A stretch of DNA of 64,000 nucleotides from AC-32 sp963821495 (GTDB taxonomy: Bacteria; Actinomycetota; Thermoleophilia; Gaiellales; Gaiellaceae): positions 1,116,001-1,180,000 of the forward strand of contig CAWGEA010000003.1 in assembly GCA_963821495.1 (NCBI GenBank), given 5' to 3'. Positions 41,145-49,984 of the stretch are shown piece by piece. The notes beneath the pieces are model-generated. The model did no database searches and had not been told where the DNA came from. It was given only the letters and a program-made list of their open reading frames with translations. Numbering within the stretch: position 1 is the first letter of the stretch; each line of letters opens with the position of its first letter. The position numbers and the translations under genes were made by a program.

Positions 41145-42026
41145 GTGCCGGCACTGACCAGCGCCGCCGCCTGGCCGGTGCAGGCGCCATTCTTCTTCGT
41201 TCTTGCGGCCGGGATCTTGTATCCGCTGCGCGGGAGGAGGCACGGCCCGGGATACCGCCGCCCGGATGAACGCCGCCTGCGTGCAGCCGCCTTCTACGCG
41301 GGCCTGCTGACGATCGTGGTCGCGCTGGACACCCCGCTCGACCCGCTCGCCGACACCCTCTTCCTCGCCCACATGACCCAGCACCTGTTGCTGCTCGTGG
41401 TCGCGCCACCGCTGATCGCGCTTTCGGCGCCCTGGCTGCGGCTCTGGCAGCCGCTACCGCTCGGCTTCCGCCGGACGGTGGCGAAGAGCGTCGCGCGCGA
41501 TCGCTGGTTAACACCGCTGCGCGCACTCGGCAGGCTGCTAGCGCGCCCTCTGCCCGCCTGGCTCTTCTTCAACGCAATCCTCGTTGCCTGGCACGTGCCC
41601 GCCCTCTACGACGCGACCCTGTCCAACGCGGCCGTACACGACCTCGAGCACGCCACCTTCCTCGTCGGGGGCCTCCTCTTCTGGCTGCAGGTGGTCGACT
41701 CCCCGCCGGTCCGCCCGCGCCTGGCGTACGGCGCCCGCGCGGTCTACCTGACCACGGCCCTGCTCGTGAGCTGGGTACTGGCGATCGTGCTCGCGCTTGC
41801 GTCGACCCCGTTCTACGGCGCTTACGCGCACCTGGCCCACCGAACCGCTGGGCTCTCGCCACTGGCCGACCAGCAGCTGGCCGCCGGCGTGATGTGGGTC
41901 CCGGGCTCGGTCCCGTTCACGATCGCGATCATCTGGGCCCTCTACCGCTGGCTCGAGCCGGCGCCCGACCCGGCGTTCGCGACCAGGCGCAACGGCCACC
42001 GGCTACGGGCGGCCGGCGGCCACTGA
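41145..42026 (+). CDS. ctaG: Cytochrome c oxidase assembly protein (CtaG, caa3 type)
   Basis: 293 aa with seven helices. FLAHMTQHLLLLVVAPPLIAL, then LVAWHVPALYDATL and VHDLEHATFLVGGLLFW are typical of the caa3_CtaG family, with His residues that may bind copper. Needed for oxidase assembly in Bacillus-like systems. GTG 41145 with GAGGAG at 41133-41138. Same operon as coxBAC. Confidence 0.88.
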   Translation: MPALTSAAAWPVQAPFFFVLAAGILYPLRGRRHGPGYRRPDERRLRAAAFYAGLLTIVVALDTPLDPLADTLFLAHMTQHLLLLVVAPPLIALSAPWLRLWQPLPLGFRRTVAKSVARDRWLTPLRALGRLLARPLPAWLFFNAILVAWHVPALYDATLSNAAVHDLEHATFLVGGLLFWLQVVDSPPVRPRLAYGARAVYLTTALLVSWVLAIVLALASTPFYGAYAHLAHRTAGLSPLADQQLAAGVMWVPGSVPFTIAIIWALYRWLEPAPDPAFATRRNGHRLRAAGGH

Positions 42027-42048
42027 CCCTCGAACGAGAGGAGCATCC

Positions 42049-42180
42049 ATGAACCTGCCCATCGCCGACTTCCTCACCGGGGCGATCCTCACCTGGGCAC
42101 TGCCGATCGGCCTGCTCGCCGTGGTCGGTATCTACTGGGCGATCGTCTTCCGGCGCCGGGGGTTCGACGAGGAGCTCTAG
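42049..42180 (+). CDS. 43-aa membrane peptide of the oxidase operon
   Basis: MNLPIADFLTGAILTWALPI leads into one helix (GLLAVVGIYWAIVF) and a charged end RRRGFDEEL. AGAGGAG lies 5 nt before the ATG, and the stop shares a base with the ctaB start. Size and place recall the small subunits (subunit IV, CcoQ, CydX) of oxidases; role is inferred. Confidence 0.65.
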   Translation: MNLPIADFLTGAILTWALPIGLLAVVGIYWAIVFRRRGFDEEL

Positions 42181-43379
42181 TGCACGCGCTCGCCACCGAC
42201 GCTGCGCCAGGGGCCTGGCTACGGCTGACGGCCCTCGTCGCCGCGGGCGCTTCCCTCCTCGCCGTGGTCACCGGAGCGCAGGGCGCGGGCGCGGCCCACC
42301 GCGTGCTCGCGGCGCTGGCGCTGCCGCCGCTTGCGGCGCTGATCGTCACGGGGGCGGTCTCGCACCGCCCGCTGCTGCCGGCCGCGGTGGCGGCGCTCGC
42401 CTCATTCCTCGCCGCGGCAGCGGCGACCGGGGAGCCGCTGCACATGGGGCTCGCCGTCGTCGCGCTCGCCGCCGCGGTGGTGCTCGTCCCGCTGACCGCA
42501 CGTGGTCGGCCGCTGCCGCGGGGCGCGCTCGCCGACTACCTGACTCTGACCAAGCCGCGGATCATGTCGCTGCTCCTCCTCACGGGCGCCTGCGGGATGG
42601 TTGTCGGCGAGCGCGCCGTGCCGCCGGCCGGCCGCCTCGCACTGACGCTCCTCGGCCTCGCCCTCGCGTGTGGCGGGGCGAGCGCCCTCAACCACGTGCT
42701 CGATCGCGACCTCGACCGGCTGATGGGCCCGCGCACGGCCCGGCGTCCGGTCGCCGCCGGCCGGCTGAGCGCCCCGCGCGCGCTCGAGTTCGGGCTCGCT
42801 CTCTCGGCCGCGTCGTTCACGCTGCTCGCCTCGACCGTGAACGTCCTGACGGCGGTGCTCGCGCTCGCCGGAAACCTCTTCTACGTCCTCGTCTACACCG
42901 GCTACCTGAAGCGCCGGGGCCCGGCGAACATCGTCCTCGGCGGCGCGGCGGGCGCGGTGCCGCCCGTGGTCGGCTACGCGGCAGCGACCGGGAGCCTCGC
43001 GCTGCCGGCGCTCTGGCTGTTCCTGATCGTCTTCCTCTGGACGCCGCCGCACTTCTGGGCACTCGCACTGCTCCTCAGGGAGCACTACGCCGCCGCCCGG
43101 GTGCCAATGCTGCCGGTGGTCGCGGGCGAGCGGGCGACGAGTGCGCGCATCGTCGCCTACACCGTCGCGCTGGTCGCGTTCACCGCAGTGCCCTTCGCCG
43201 TCGGCTCGCTCGGGACGACCTACCTCGTAGCGGCCGCGGCGTTGGGCGCGGGCTTCGTCGCCCTGGCGCTGCGGCTACGTCGGACGCGGGGCCGGCGGGA
43301 GGCGACGCTCACCTTCCACTACTCGCTCGTCTACCTCGCGCTCCTGTTCGTGGCGGCGGCTGTCGACGCCGCGCTCTAG
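42180..43379 (+). CDS. ctaB: Protoheme IX farnesyltransferase (heme O synthase)
   Basis: Adds the farnesyl tail to heme B to make heme O, a step toward heme A of the oxidase. 399 aa; the UbiA prenyltransferase domain starts at about residue 118 (LADYLTLTKPRIMSLLLLTG) with the Asp-rich NHVLDRDLDRLMG and FLWTPPHFWALALL. The first ~115 residues form about four extra helices not found in a normal CtaB (about 300 aa), perhaps a fused assembly helper. Starts with GTG 42180. No ctaA gene in the window. Confidence 0.93.
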   Translation: MHALATDAAPGAWLRLTALVAAGASLLAVVTGAQGAGAAHRVLAALALPPLAALIVTGAVSHRPLLPAAVAALASFLAAAAATGEPLHMGLAVVALAAAVVLVPLTARGRPLPRGALADYLTLTKPRIMSLLLLTGACGMVVGERAVPPAGRLALTLLGLALACGGASALNHVLDRDLDRLMGPRTARRPVAAGRLSAPRALEFGLALSAASFTLLASTVNVLTAVLALAGNLFYVLVYTGYLKRRGPANIVLGGAAGAVPPVVGYAAATGSLALPALWLFLIVFLWTPPHFWALALLLREHYAAARVPMLPVVAGERATSARIVAYTVALVAFTAVPFAVGSLGTTYLVAAAALGAGFVALALRLRRTRGRREATLTFHYSLVYLALLFVAAAVDAAL

Positions 43380-43939
43380 GGCCCCGGCCGGGCCGAGATG
43401 GACGGCCGGCCGCCGGGCGTCACGACCAGGACGGCGTACATCCGCGCCTCGGCCTGACCGGGGACGAGGCTCGCGATCCGGTAGGAGCCGGCGCGGGCGG
43501 CCGTGAACGAGAACTGCGCTTTGCCACCGGGTGGGAGCCCCTGCTGCGGATCGGGCACGGAGGCTCCGGGGAAGGCGAGCGTCGCGCTACTCGCGCCGGT
43601 GACCACTGCGCACGAGGTGCGGCGCGAGCCGCGGTTCTCGAAGGCCACCGTCACCCGCCACCCCTTCGGTACCGAGGCGAGCAGCTCGCCGCGGCCGTAG
43701 CCGTCGAAGTTGAACCCGCCGTTGGACGAACCGAGTGCTCCGAGCATCGTCAGCCGTACGGCTCTCGCCGCCACATTCGCGACGAGAAACTGGCGTGGAT
43801 CCGGACGGCCCGCCTGCGCTGGGCTGGAGGAGGTCACCCGCCCGGGGGGCTTCGCGGAGCTGCTGTGGGACGAGCACCCTGCCGCCACAATCAACAGGAC
43901 GATCGGCGGGATCGCCGCCATGGCTCGCGGGATTCGCAT
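43376..43939 (-). CDS. Sulfocyanin-like lipoprotein without the copper ligands
   Basis: 187 aa. A signal peptide with lipobox (IVAAGC at about 17-22) and a Ser/Pro linker lead to a beta domain: FNFDGYGRGELLASVPKGWR, VTVAFENRG, and PPGGKAQFSFTAARAGSYRI with LVPGQAEARMY. This follows the sulfocyanin/cupredoxin pattern, but the expected Cys and His of the C-PGH motif are Ser and Gln here (SLVPGQ); only Met remains. It may be a structural or binding paralog. It converges on ctaB with 4 bp of overlap. Confidence 0.55.
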   Translation of the reverse strand: MRIPRAMAAIPPIVLLIVAAGCSSHSSSAKPPGRVTSSSPAQAGRPDPRQFLVANVAARAVRLTMLGALGSSNGGFNFDGYGRGELLASVPKGWRVTVAFENRGSRRTSCAVVTGASSATLAFPGASVPDPQQGLPPGGKAQFSFTAARAGSYRIASLVPGQAEARMYAVLVVTPGGRPSISARPGP

Positions 43940-43964
43940 GCGGCTACCTTGCGCGAATCGTAGG

Positions 43965-44858
43965 TCAAGCGACGGGCGCGTCCCCCACCCAGTCGCGGGT
44001 CAGGTACAGCCAGAAGGCCAGCCCGGCGTAGTCGCCGTAGCGGCGGAAGCGGCGCTCGATCGTCCGGTCGGCGGCCTTGCGGCCGTTCAGGCGCGCGTAC
44101 TTCGGCCGCGTCCACGAGTCGAGGATCAGGCGCGAGTAGCGGCCGAGCAGCATCATCATGTGCGCCGTCGCGTAGGGGCCGCAGCCCGGGAGCGCGAGCA
44201 GCCGCTCGGCGACCTCGTCGTCCGGGAGCCCGGGGTCGTTCAGCGCCTCGAGGTCGATCGCGCCCCCGGCGACGCCGAGCGCGAGCGAGCGCAGGTAGGC
44301 GCCGCGGTAGCCGGCACGCACGACGTCGCGGTAGAAGTCGTCGTCGGCCGCGGCCATCGTTGCGGGCGACGGGAACGCGCGCCGGCCGTCAGGCGCCTCC
44401 GCGCCGAGGCGCTCGACGAGCGCCGTCGTCATCCGCACCGTCGCCGACCACGCGCAGTTCGTCGTGCAGATCGTCTTGACGACGTCTTCGAAGACGGTCG
44501 GGCTGCGCACCATCCGCCCGGCTCCGCTCGCGGCCCAGACGAGGCCGTCGTCCGCCCGCGCGATCGCGTAGAACGCGGACAGGTCGGCGTCGAGCCGGAG
44601 CAGGTGGCGGACGGCGTCGAGCACGGCCGCGGAGGGGCCGCTGCCGTCGACGCGCGCAAAGCCCTTCCGGCCCGGGCTCACGCGGACGGTCGTGGCGCCG
44701 CGCGGGAGGTCGAGCGTCGTGGTCAGCGTCCAGGCGTCGGCGTCGATCTCGTTGGGCGGCAGGTCGGCCACGCCGTGGGAGGCGAGCGTCCGCCGCAGAT
44801 CGACGGGCTCGCCGCCGGCGCCGACGAGCTCGAGCTCGGTCGACCAGCGCCGCGCCAA
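43965..44858 (-). CDS. HhH-GPD base-excision DNA glycosylase
   Basis: 297 aa. The helix-hairpin-helix LLALPGCGPYATAHMMMLLG is followed by the catalytic Asp in RLILDSW, as in AlkA/OGG-type glycosylases. The N-terminal part (ELELVGAGGEPVDLRRTLAS) resembles the OGG/AlkA N-domain. Removes damaged bases; exact lesion unknown. The TTG start at 44858 directly follows the stop of the PPOX gene on the same strand (TAG then TTG). Confidence 0.85.
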   Translation of the reverse strand: MARRWSTELELVGAGGEPVDLRRTLASHGVADLPPNEIDADAWTLTTTLDLPRGATTVRVSPGRKGFARVDGSGPSAAVLDAVRHLLRLDADLSAFYAIARADDGLVWAASGAGRMVRSPTVFEDVVKTICTTNCAWSATVRMTTALVERLGAEAPDGRRAFPSPATMAAADDDFYRDVVRAGYRGAYLRSLALGVAGGAIDLEALNDPGLPDDEVAERLLALPGCGPYATAHMMMLLGRYSRLILDSWTRPKYARLNGRKAADRTIERRFRRYGDYAGLAFWLYLTRDWVGDAPVA

Positions 44859-45278
44859 CTAGGCCCAGGGCCCGACGCCGCCGACCCGCTCGACCGCGAT
44901 GCGCATCGTGTGGCCGGGCGGCGGGTCGTCCATCGGTGGGAACTTCACTTCGGGGCCGAGGTAGACGTGCGCGAGGCGCTGCAGCAGCTCGGGCGCGCCG
45001 CCCTCCTCGAGCCGCGCCCGGCCGTGGACGACCAGGTACTCCTTCAGCCCGGGCGGGTGGATCCGCGTCCCTTCGAGCGAGAGCGCGACGCGGGGGTCTC
45101 GCCGGACGTTCCGCAGCTTCCGCTGGTCGGCGGCCAGGTGGCCCGAGACCAGCTCCTCGCCGTCGAGTCCCACCCAGATGCACGTCACCTGCGGCGAGCC
45201 ATCCTCGTTCAGCGTGACCAGGTGCGCGAGCGGTCCCGACTCGATCAGCTCCCGTGCGGCTTCCGGCAGGGCGGCCAT
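44859..45278 (-). CDS. PPOX-class (F420/FMN-binding) split-barrel protein
   Basis: 139 aa from ATG 45278; a GTG at 45293 would add five residues. AHLVTLNEDGSPQVTCIWVG, KLRNVRRDPRVALSLEG and EYLVVHGRARLEEGG are typical of the pyridoxamine-phosphate-oxidase-like family of actinobacteria that uses F420 or FMN. Divergent from the hydantoinase gene with 17 bp between starts. Confidence 0.82.
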   Translation of the reverse strand: MAALPEAARELIESGPLAHLVTLNEDGSPQVTCIWVGLDGEELVSGHLAADQRKLRNVRRDPRVALSLEGTRIHPPGLKEYLVVHGRARLEEGGAPELLQRLAHVYLGPEVKFPPMDDPPPGHTMRIAVERVGGVGPWA

Positions 45279-45295
45279 GGTGGAAGTCTGCACGT

Positions 45296-47071
45296 ATGAA
45301 CGTGCTCGGCGTCGACGTGGGCGGCACCTTCACCGACGCGGTGCTGGTGGCGGACGGTGAGCTGCGGACGGCCAAGGTGCCGACCGCGGCGCGCCAGGAG
45401 GAGTCGGTGCTCGCGGCTGCGGCCGCGGTGGGTGCGCGCGAGGTCGGGCGGTTCACGCACGGGACGACCGTCGCGACGAACGCACTGCTCGAGCGCAAGG
45501 GAGCGCGGACGGCGTTCGTCGCGACCGCCGGGTTCGAGCACCTGCTGCACCTGCGGCGCCAGGACCGCGCGCACCTGTACCGGCTCTGCGCCGCACACCC
45601 CGAGCCGCTGGTGCCGCTCGAGCGGTGCTTCGGCGTGCGGGAGCGGACCGGGCCCGAGGGCGTGCTCGAGCCGCTCGACCTAGGCTCCCTGCCCGAGCTC
45701 GACCCGGCGGTCGAGGCGGTGGCGGTCTGCCTGCTCTTCTCGTTCCGCGACCCCGGGCATGAGCGTGCGGTCGCGGAGGAGCTGCGGCGGCGGCTGCCGC
45801 GGGCGCGGGTCGTCGCCTCGCACGAGGTCTCGCCCGAGCTGAGGGAGTACGAGCGTGCCTCGACCGCGGCGATCGACGCCTACCTCGGGCCGGCGGTCTC
45901 GCGGTACCTGGAGGCGCTCGGCGAGGCGGCCGCGGCGGCCGGCCTGCCCGAGCCGTTGGTGATGCGCTCCTCGGGCGGGCTCGCCACGCTCGTGGAGGCG
46001 GCGGCGCATCCGGCCGTGGCGATCGTCTCCGGGCCCGCCGCCGGCGTTGTCGGCGCCGCGCGAGCAGCCCGCGCGGCCGGTGTAGTCGACGCGATCTCGT
46101 TCGACATGGGCGGCACCTCCACCGACGTCTGTCTGATCCGGGCCGGCGAGGCGGGCCGAAGCGCCGAGCGGGAGGTCGGCGGCCTGTCGCTACGTCTGCC
46201 GACGGTCGACCTGCAGACGGTCGGGGCCGGCGGCGGCTCGATCGTCTGGCGCGACGCAGGCGGCGCCGTCCGCGTCGGGCCGGAGAGCGCGGGAGCGAAC
46301 CCGGGGCCCGCGTGCTACGGCCGCGGCGGCACGCGGCCGACGGTCACCGACGCGAACCTGTTGCTGGGCCGGCTGCAGCCGCGGCTGGCTGGCGGGCTCG
46401 AGCTCGACCGCGAGGCTGCGGAGCGGGCGTTCGAGGGGCTCGACGCGGCCGAGGCGGTCGAGGTCGTGAACGCGGAGATGCTGCGGGCGCTGCGATTGGT
46501 CTCGGTCGAGCGCGGCCATGACCCGCGCGAGCTCGCGCTCGTCGCGTTCGGCGGTGCCGGCCCGCTGCACGCCTGCGCGCTCGCGGACGAGCTCGGCATG
46601 GCGACGGTGCTGGTTCCCGCGGCCGCGGGCGTCCTCTCGGCTCTCGGCCTCGCGGTCGCGGATGAGCGGCGCGACGCCGTGCGCTCGTACGTCTGCGCGC
46701 TCGAGGACGCCGGTGAGCTGCCGGCCGAGGGCGAGGCGGAACTGCGCTACCGCGGCCAGTCTTTCGAGCTGGCGGTGCCGTTGCAGCCGGGCCTGGCGGA
46801 GGCCTTTCACCGCGCTCACGAGGCGCGCTACGGCTACGCCGACCGCGACCGCCCGATCGAGCTCGTCGCCGTGCGGACGGCGGACGTGCGGCCCGGCCCG
46901 ACGTTCGAGCTCCCGCCGGCCGAGCAGCTCGAAGCCCGCGGCCCGCAAGTCGTCGAGCTCGACGGCGCCACCTGTTGGATTCCCCCGGGGTGGGTGGGGG
47001 TTAGGGATGGGACCAGTAGCACGCTGCGGCTCACGAGACTGTCACGAGACCGTGCCGAATTCGTGAAATGA
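45296..47071 (+). CDS. hyuA: Hydantoinase/oxoprolinase alpha subunit (HyuA)
   Basis: 591 aa. The ASKHA-type ATP-binding N-terminus LGVDVGGTFTDAVLV, HGTTVATNALLERKG and SFDMGGTSTDVCLI, with LQTVGAGGGSIVWRD, fit the ATP-dependent hydantoinase / 5-oxoprolinase family (HyuA). With HyuB it hydrolyses hydantoins, 5-oxoproline or acetone-type substrates; which one is not evident. The stop overlaps hyuB by 4 bp. Confidence 0.92.
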   Translation: MNVLGVDVGGTFTDAVLVADGELRTAKVPTAARQEESVLAAAAAVGAREVGRFTHGTTVATNALLERKGARTAFVATAGFEHLLHLRRQDRAHLYRLCAAHPEPLVPLERCFGVRERTGPEGVLEPLDLGSLPELDPAVEAVAVCLLFSFRDPGHERAVAEELRRRLPRARVVASHEVSPELREYERASTAAIDAYLGPAVSRYLEALGEAAAAAGLPEPLVMRSSGGLATLVEAAAHPAVAIVSGPAAGVVGAARAARAAGVVDAISFDMGGTSTDVCLIRAGEAGRSAEREVGGLSLRLPTVDLQTVGAGGGSIVWRDAGGAVRVGPESAGANPGPACYGRGGTRPTVTDANLLLGRLQPRLAGGLELDREAAERAFEGLDAAEAVEVVNAEMLRALRLVSVERGHDPRELALVAFGGAGPLHACALADELGMATVLVPAAAGVLSALGLAVADERRDAVRSYVCALEDAGELPAEGEAELRYRGQSFELAVPLQPGLAEAFHRAHEARYGYADRDRPIELVAVRTADVRPGPTFELPPAEQLEARGPQVVELDGATCWIPPGWVGVRDGTSSTLRLTRLSRDRAEFVK

Positions 47072-48555
47072 ACATCGAGCTCCAGGTCATCGGCGCGTCG
47101 CTCCGCTCGATCGCGGACGAGATGGGCGCCGTGCTCGTCCGCTCCGCCTTCTCCGCCAACATCAAGGAGCGTCGCGACTGCTCGACGGCGCTGTTCGACT
47201 CACGCGGGCGGATGATCGCGCAGGCCGAGCACATTCCCGTGCACCTCGGCGCGATGCCCGACTCGGTCGCGGCCGTGCGCTCGCACGGCCCTGCGCCCGA
47301 CGACGTCTGGATCCTCAACGACCCGTTTGCCGGCGGCACGCACCTGCCCGACATCACGCTCGTCACGTGCACACGCGTCGGCTTCGCGGTCACGCGGGCC
47401 CACCACGCCGACGTCGGCGGCGTCGAGCCCGGCAGCCTGCCGGCCGACTCGCGCCGGCTCGAGGACGAGGGCGTCGTGATCCCGCCGACGCGGCTCGACG
47501 AGGAGATTCTCGACGGCCTCGTCGCCCGGATGCGGAACCCGGACGAGCGCCGCGGCGACCTGCGCGCGCAGCTCGCGGCGCACGCCCTCGCGGCGCGCCG
47601 GCTCGACGAGCTCTGCGCGCGCCGCGGCCGGAAGCGCGTCGAGGCGGCGATGGACGAGCTGCACGACTACTCGGAGCGGGTGATCCGCGCCGCGATCGCG
47701 CGCCTGCCCGACGGTCGCTTCCACGCGACCGATGCGCTCGAGCCGGCCGGCGGAGGCGAGCTCGCGATCCATGCCACGGTCACGATCACCGGCGACGGGG
47801 TCGAGATCGACTTCGCCGGATCGGCGCCGCAGCACGAGGGCAACCTGAACTGCCCCCTCGCGGTCACGCGCTCGGTCTGCTACTTCGTCGTCCGCTGCCT
47901 CACCGATCCCGACGTCCCGGCCTCCGGCGGCGCGTTCGTCCCCGTGCGCGTGCGCGCGCCCGAGGGGTCGCTGGTGAACGCGCGCCCGCCCGCGGCGGTG
48001 GCGGCGGGGAACGTCGAGACCTCGAGCCGCATCGCCGACGCCGTCTTCGCCGCGTTCGGCCGGGCGGTGCCCGTGCCGGCGCAGGGACAGGGGACGATGA
48101 ACAACCTCACCCTTGGCAACGACCGCTTCACGTACTACGAGACCGTCGGCGGTGGCCAGGGCGCGTGCCCGGACGCCGACGGCCCCTCGGGCGTGCACGT
48201 GGCGATGTCGAACACCCTCTCCACACCGGCCGAGGCGCTCGAGCTGGCGTATCCGCTACGGGTCGAGCGGCACGAGCTGCGCCAGGGGTCGGGTGGGAGC
48301 GGGGAGCATCGCGGCGGCGACGGGGTCGTGCGCGAGCTGCGGGTGCTCGAGGATTGCCGCCTCTCGCTGGTCGGCGAGCGGCGGGCGCACGCGCCGCGGG
48401 GCGCTCGCGGCGGGAGCCCGGGGCTGCCGGGGCGCAACCAGCTGAACGGGCAGCAGCTCCCGGGGAAGATCACGCGCGACCTTCGCGCAGGCGACGTCGT
48501 CCGTGTCGAGACCCCAGGCGGCGGCGGCTTCGGCCATGGCCGAAACGGCCACTAG
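47068..48555 (+). CDS. hyuB: Hydantoinase/oxoprolinase beta subunit (HyuB)
   Basis: 495 aa. IADEMGAVLVRSAFSANIKE, NDPFAGGTHLPDIT and ARAHHADVGG-like (TRAHHADVGGVEPGS) match the family, as does GGGFGHG at the C-terminus. Forms a complex with the upstream HyuA; start overlaps its stop (ATGA). Somewhat shorter than some HyuB proteins (500-550), but complete in motifs. Confidence 0.92.
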   Translation: MNIELQVIGASLRSIADEMGAVLVRSAFSANIKERRDCSTALFDSRGRMIAQAEHIPVHLGAMPDSVAAVRSHGPAPDDVWILNDPFAGGTHLPDITLVTCTRVGFAVTRAHHADVGGVEPGSLPADSRRLEDEGVVIPPTRLDEEILDGLVARMRNPDERRGDLRAQLAAHALAARRLDELCARRGRKRVEAAMDELHDYSERVIRAAIARLPDGRFHATDALEPAGGGELAIHATVTITGDGVEIDFAGSAPQHEGNLNCPLAVTRSVCYFVVRCLTDPDVPASGGAFVPVRVRAPEGSLVNARPPAAVAAGNVETSSRIADAVFAAFGRAVPVPAQGQGTMNNLTLGNDRFTYYETVGGGQGACPDADGPSGVHVAMSNTLSTPAEALELAYPLRVERHELRQGSGGSGEHRGGDGVVRELRVLEDCRLSLVGERRAHAPRGARGGSPGLPGRNQLNGQQLPGKITRDLRAGDVVRVETPGGGGFGHGRNGH

Positions 48556-48672
48556 GCAGGCGCGGCGGCGTCGAGTAGACCTTGCCGCGATGTTGCAGTT
48601 CCGGCACGAAGGCGTTTCACACCCGTGCGGCGGCCACGCCTACCGTCGGCATGAGTCGACGGGAGGTGGACG

Positions 48673-49248
48673 ATGGAGACACGAAAACATCAGAGGCGTG
48701 TGCCGGGGCTCATGTTGCTTGCAGCATTGCTCACGGCCTTGGTCGCGGCGTCGCCGGCTGCGGTGCGCGCCGCGCCCGACCCCGGCACGGAGTACCCGGC
48801 GGACTCCTGCTACGACCCGAACATCGACTGCGGCAGCGGCGACAGCGAGACGGGTGTCTTGACCGAGTCGTGGGACGCCTACGACTACTCGCCGGGCACC
48901 TGCCACACGCGCTGGGCGCGCGCGACACGGCGCAACCTGGCGCACCTGATCGTGTTTCGGTACAACGAGCAGGTCCGGTGGTGTTACAGGAACAACGTGA
49001 TCACGTACTTCTGGCGTGATCGCTGGCCCTCGAACACTTCCTTCGGATGGAGCTTCGACGGCCACATCGGCAGCAACTGCATCTACGAGCACTGTCCCGG
49101 CCGCGGCGTCGGCACGTATTCGACGAATGCCTGGACACAGGCAGAGTTCCATGTGTGCATCACGTGGTACTGCACGCACAAGTACCCGCTGGTGAACATC
49201 TGGGTGCACGGCGACGGAGGGAGCGGCGCGAGTGCAAGCGGCGCGTAG
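48673..49248 (+). CDS. Secreted Cys-rich protein of unknown function
   Basis: 191 aa. A signal peptide (LMLLAALLTALVAASPAAVRA) is followed by a mature part with many Cys (CYDPNIDC, TCHTRW, RWCYRNN, NCIYEHC, FHVCITWYC) and Trp, so probably disulfide-bonded and extracellular. GGGAGGTGG lies before ATG 48673. No family recognised. The next small gene starts inside its 3' end. Confidence 0.65.
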   Translation: METRKHQRRVPGLMLLAALLTALVAASPAAVRAAPDPGTEYPADSCYDPNIDCGSGDSETGVLTESWDAYDYSPGTCHTRWARATRRNLAHLIVFRYNEQVRWCYRNNVITYFWRDRWPSNTSFGWSFDGHIGSNCIYEHCPGRGVGTYSTNAWTQAEFHVCITWYCTHKYPLVNIWVHGDGGSGASASGA

Positions 49249-49354
49249 CTGGTTGGTCGCGATCGCGATCGCAGTCCTGGTCGTGCTGGTCGTGGTGTTC
49301 CTGCTCGCCGTACCGGGCTGCGGGTCGGGCTCGAGCGGCATCGGCAAGCTCTAG
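49232..49354 (+). CDS. 40-aa lipoprotein- or membrane-like peptide
   Basis: MQAARSWLVAIAIAVLVVLV and a continued hydrophobic run end in LAVPGC, a lipobox-like motif, then GSGSSGIGKL. GTG 49232 has GGAGGGAG (49216-49223) and overlaps the secreted protein gene by 17 bp, suggesting coupling. A strong hairpin follows the stop. Function unknown. Confidence 0.5.
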   Translation: MQAARSWLVAIAIAVLVVLVVVFLLAVPGCGSGSSGIGKL

Positions 49355-49360
49355 GAAGCG

Positions 49361-49397
49361 CGCGAGTGGGCGGCCCGCGAGCGGCCGCCCACTCGCG
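49361..49397 (+). terminator. Long perfect hairpin, probable terminator
   Basis: A 15-bp perfect stem (CGCGAGTGGGCGGCC with its complement) around a 7-nt loop, 6 bp after the stop of the 40-aa gene. No T-run. Confidence 0.7.
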
Positions 49398-49420
49398 ATC
49401 CGGTCGGCGCCACCATGCCG

Positions 49421-49426
49421 TACACT
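49421..49426 (+). promoter_or_regulatory. -10-like hexamer TACACT
   Basis: TACACT ends 6 nt before the ATG at 49433; fits a leaderless message. Confidence 0.45.
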
Positions 49427-49432
49427 CCCGCG

Positions 49433-49669
49433 ATGGTCTGGGAGTTCGTCTTCATGATGCTCGTGCTGAAGATCCCGATCGTGTATCTCTGCCTGGTCGT
49501 CTACTGGGCCGTGAAGGCCGAGCCGAAGCCGCCCGAGCCGTCCCGCGCGGAGGCTCTTGAGCCGCCCGACGAGCGGTCGCCGTGGTCGCCGCGGTTCCGC
49601 CGGCCCGGGCCGCGGCGTGGGCCCGAGCGGACACCGGCGAGGGCGCGGCGCGCTGCGGTGTCGCGGTGA
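49433..49669 (+). CDS. Small membrane protein, 78 aa
   Basis: MVWEFVFMMLVLKIPIVYLC and a following hydrophobic stretch make one helix; the tail is Pro/Arg-rich (PPDERSPWSPRFRRPGPRRG). The ATG at 49415 would put the promoter hexamer inside the gene, so 49433 is chosen. Overlaps the next gene by 4 bp. Function unknown. Confidence 0.55.
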   Translation: MVWEFVFMMLVLKIPIVYLCLVVYWAVKAEPKPPEPSRAEALEPPDERSPWSPRFRRPGPRRGPERTPARARRAAVSR

Positions 49670-49926
49670 GCGCCCAGCCGCAGGCACGCTCGGGCACCGC
49701 CGAGTCCATCGCCGGCCTGCTCGCGTCGCTCTCGATCTTCGCGAGCTGCATCGCCGTCGCCTACCGGCCCGGGCGGGTGATCCCGTTCGCGCTGCTGCTC
49801 GCGCTGCTCGCGGCCTCGATCGGGGGCCGCCACGCGCGCCTGGCCGCCTGGGCGATCGCCGTAGGCGGCGTCTGCTTCGTCGTCGGGATGGCGCTTGCGG
49901 TGATCACCGACAACCCGCTCTTCTAG
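49666..49926 (+). CDS. Small three-helix membrane protein, 86 aa
   Basis: GTG 49666 overlaps the previous stop (GTGA). The product is almost wholly hydrophobic, with about three helices (SIAGLLASLSIFASCIAVAY, VIPFALLLALLAASIGG, LAAWAIAVGGVCFVVGMAL). Function unknown; probably one unit with the preceding gene. Confidence 0.55.
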   Translation: MSAQPQARSGTAESIAGLLASLSIFASCIAVAYRPGRVIPFALLLALLAASIGGRHARLAAWAIAVGGVCFVVGMALAVITDNPLF

Positions 49927-49984
49927 CCCGGGGCGGAGGCGGCAGGCCGCGCCGGGAGGGATCCCGGTTGGTACAACAAAGACC

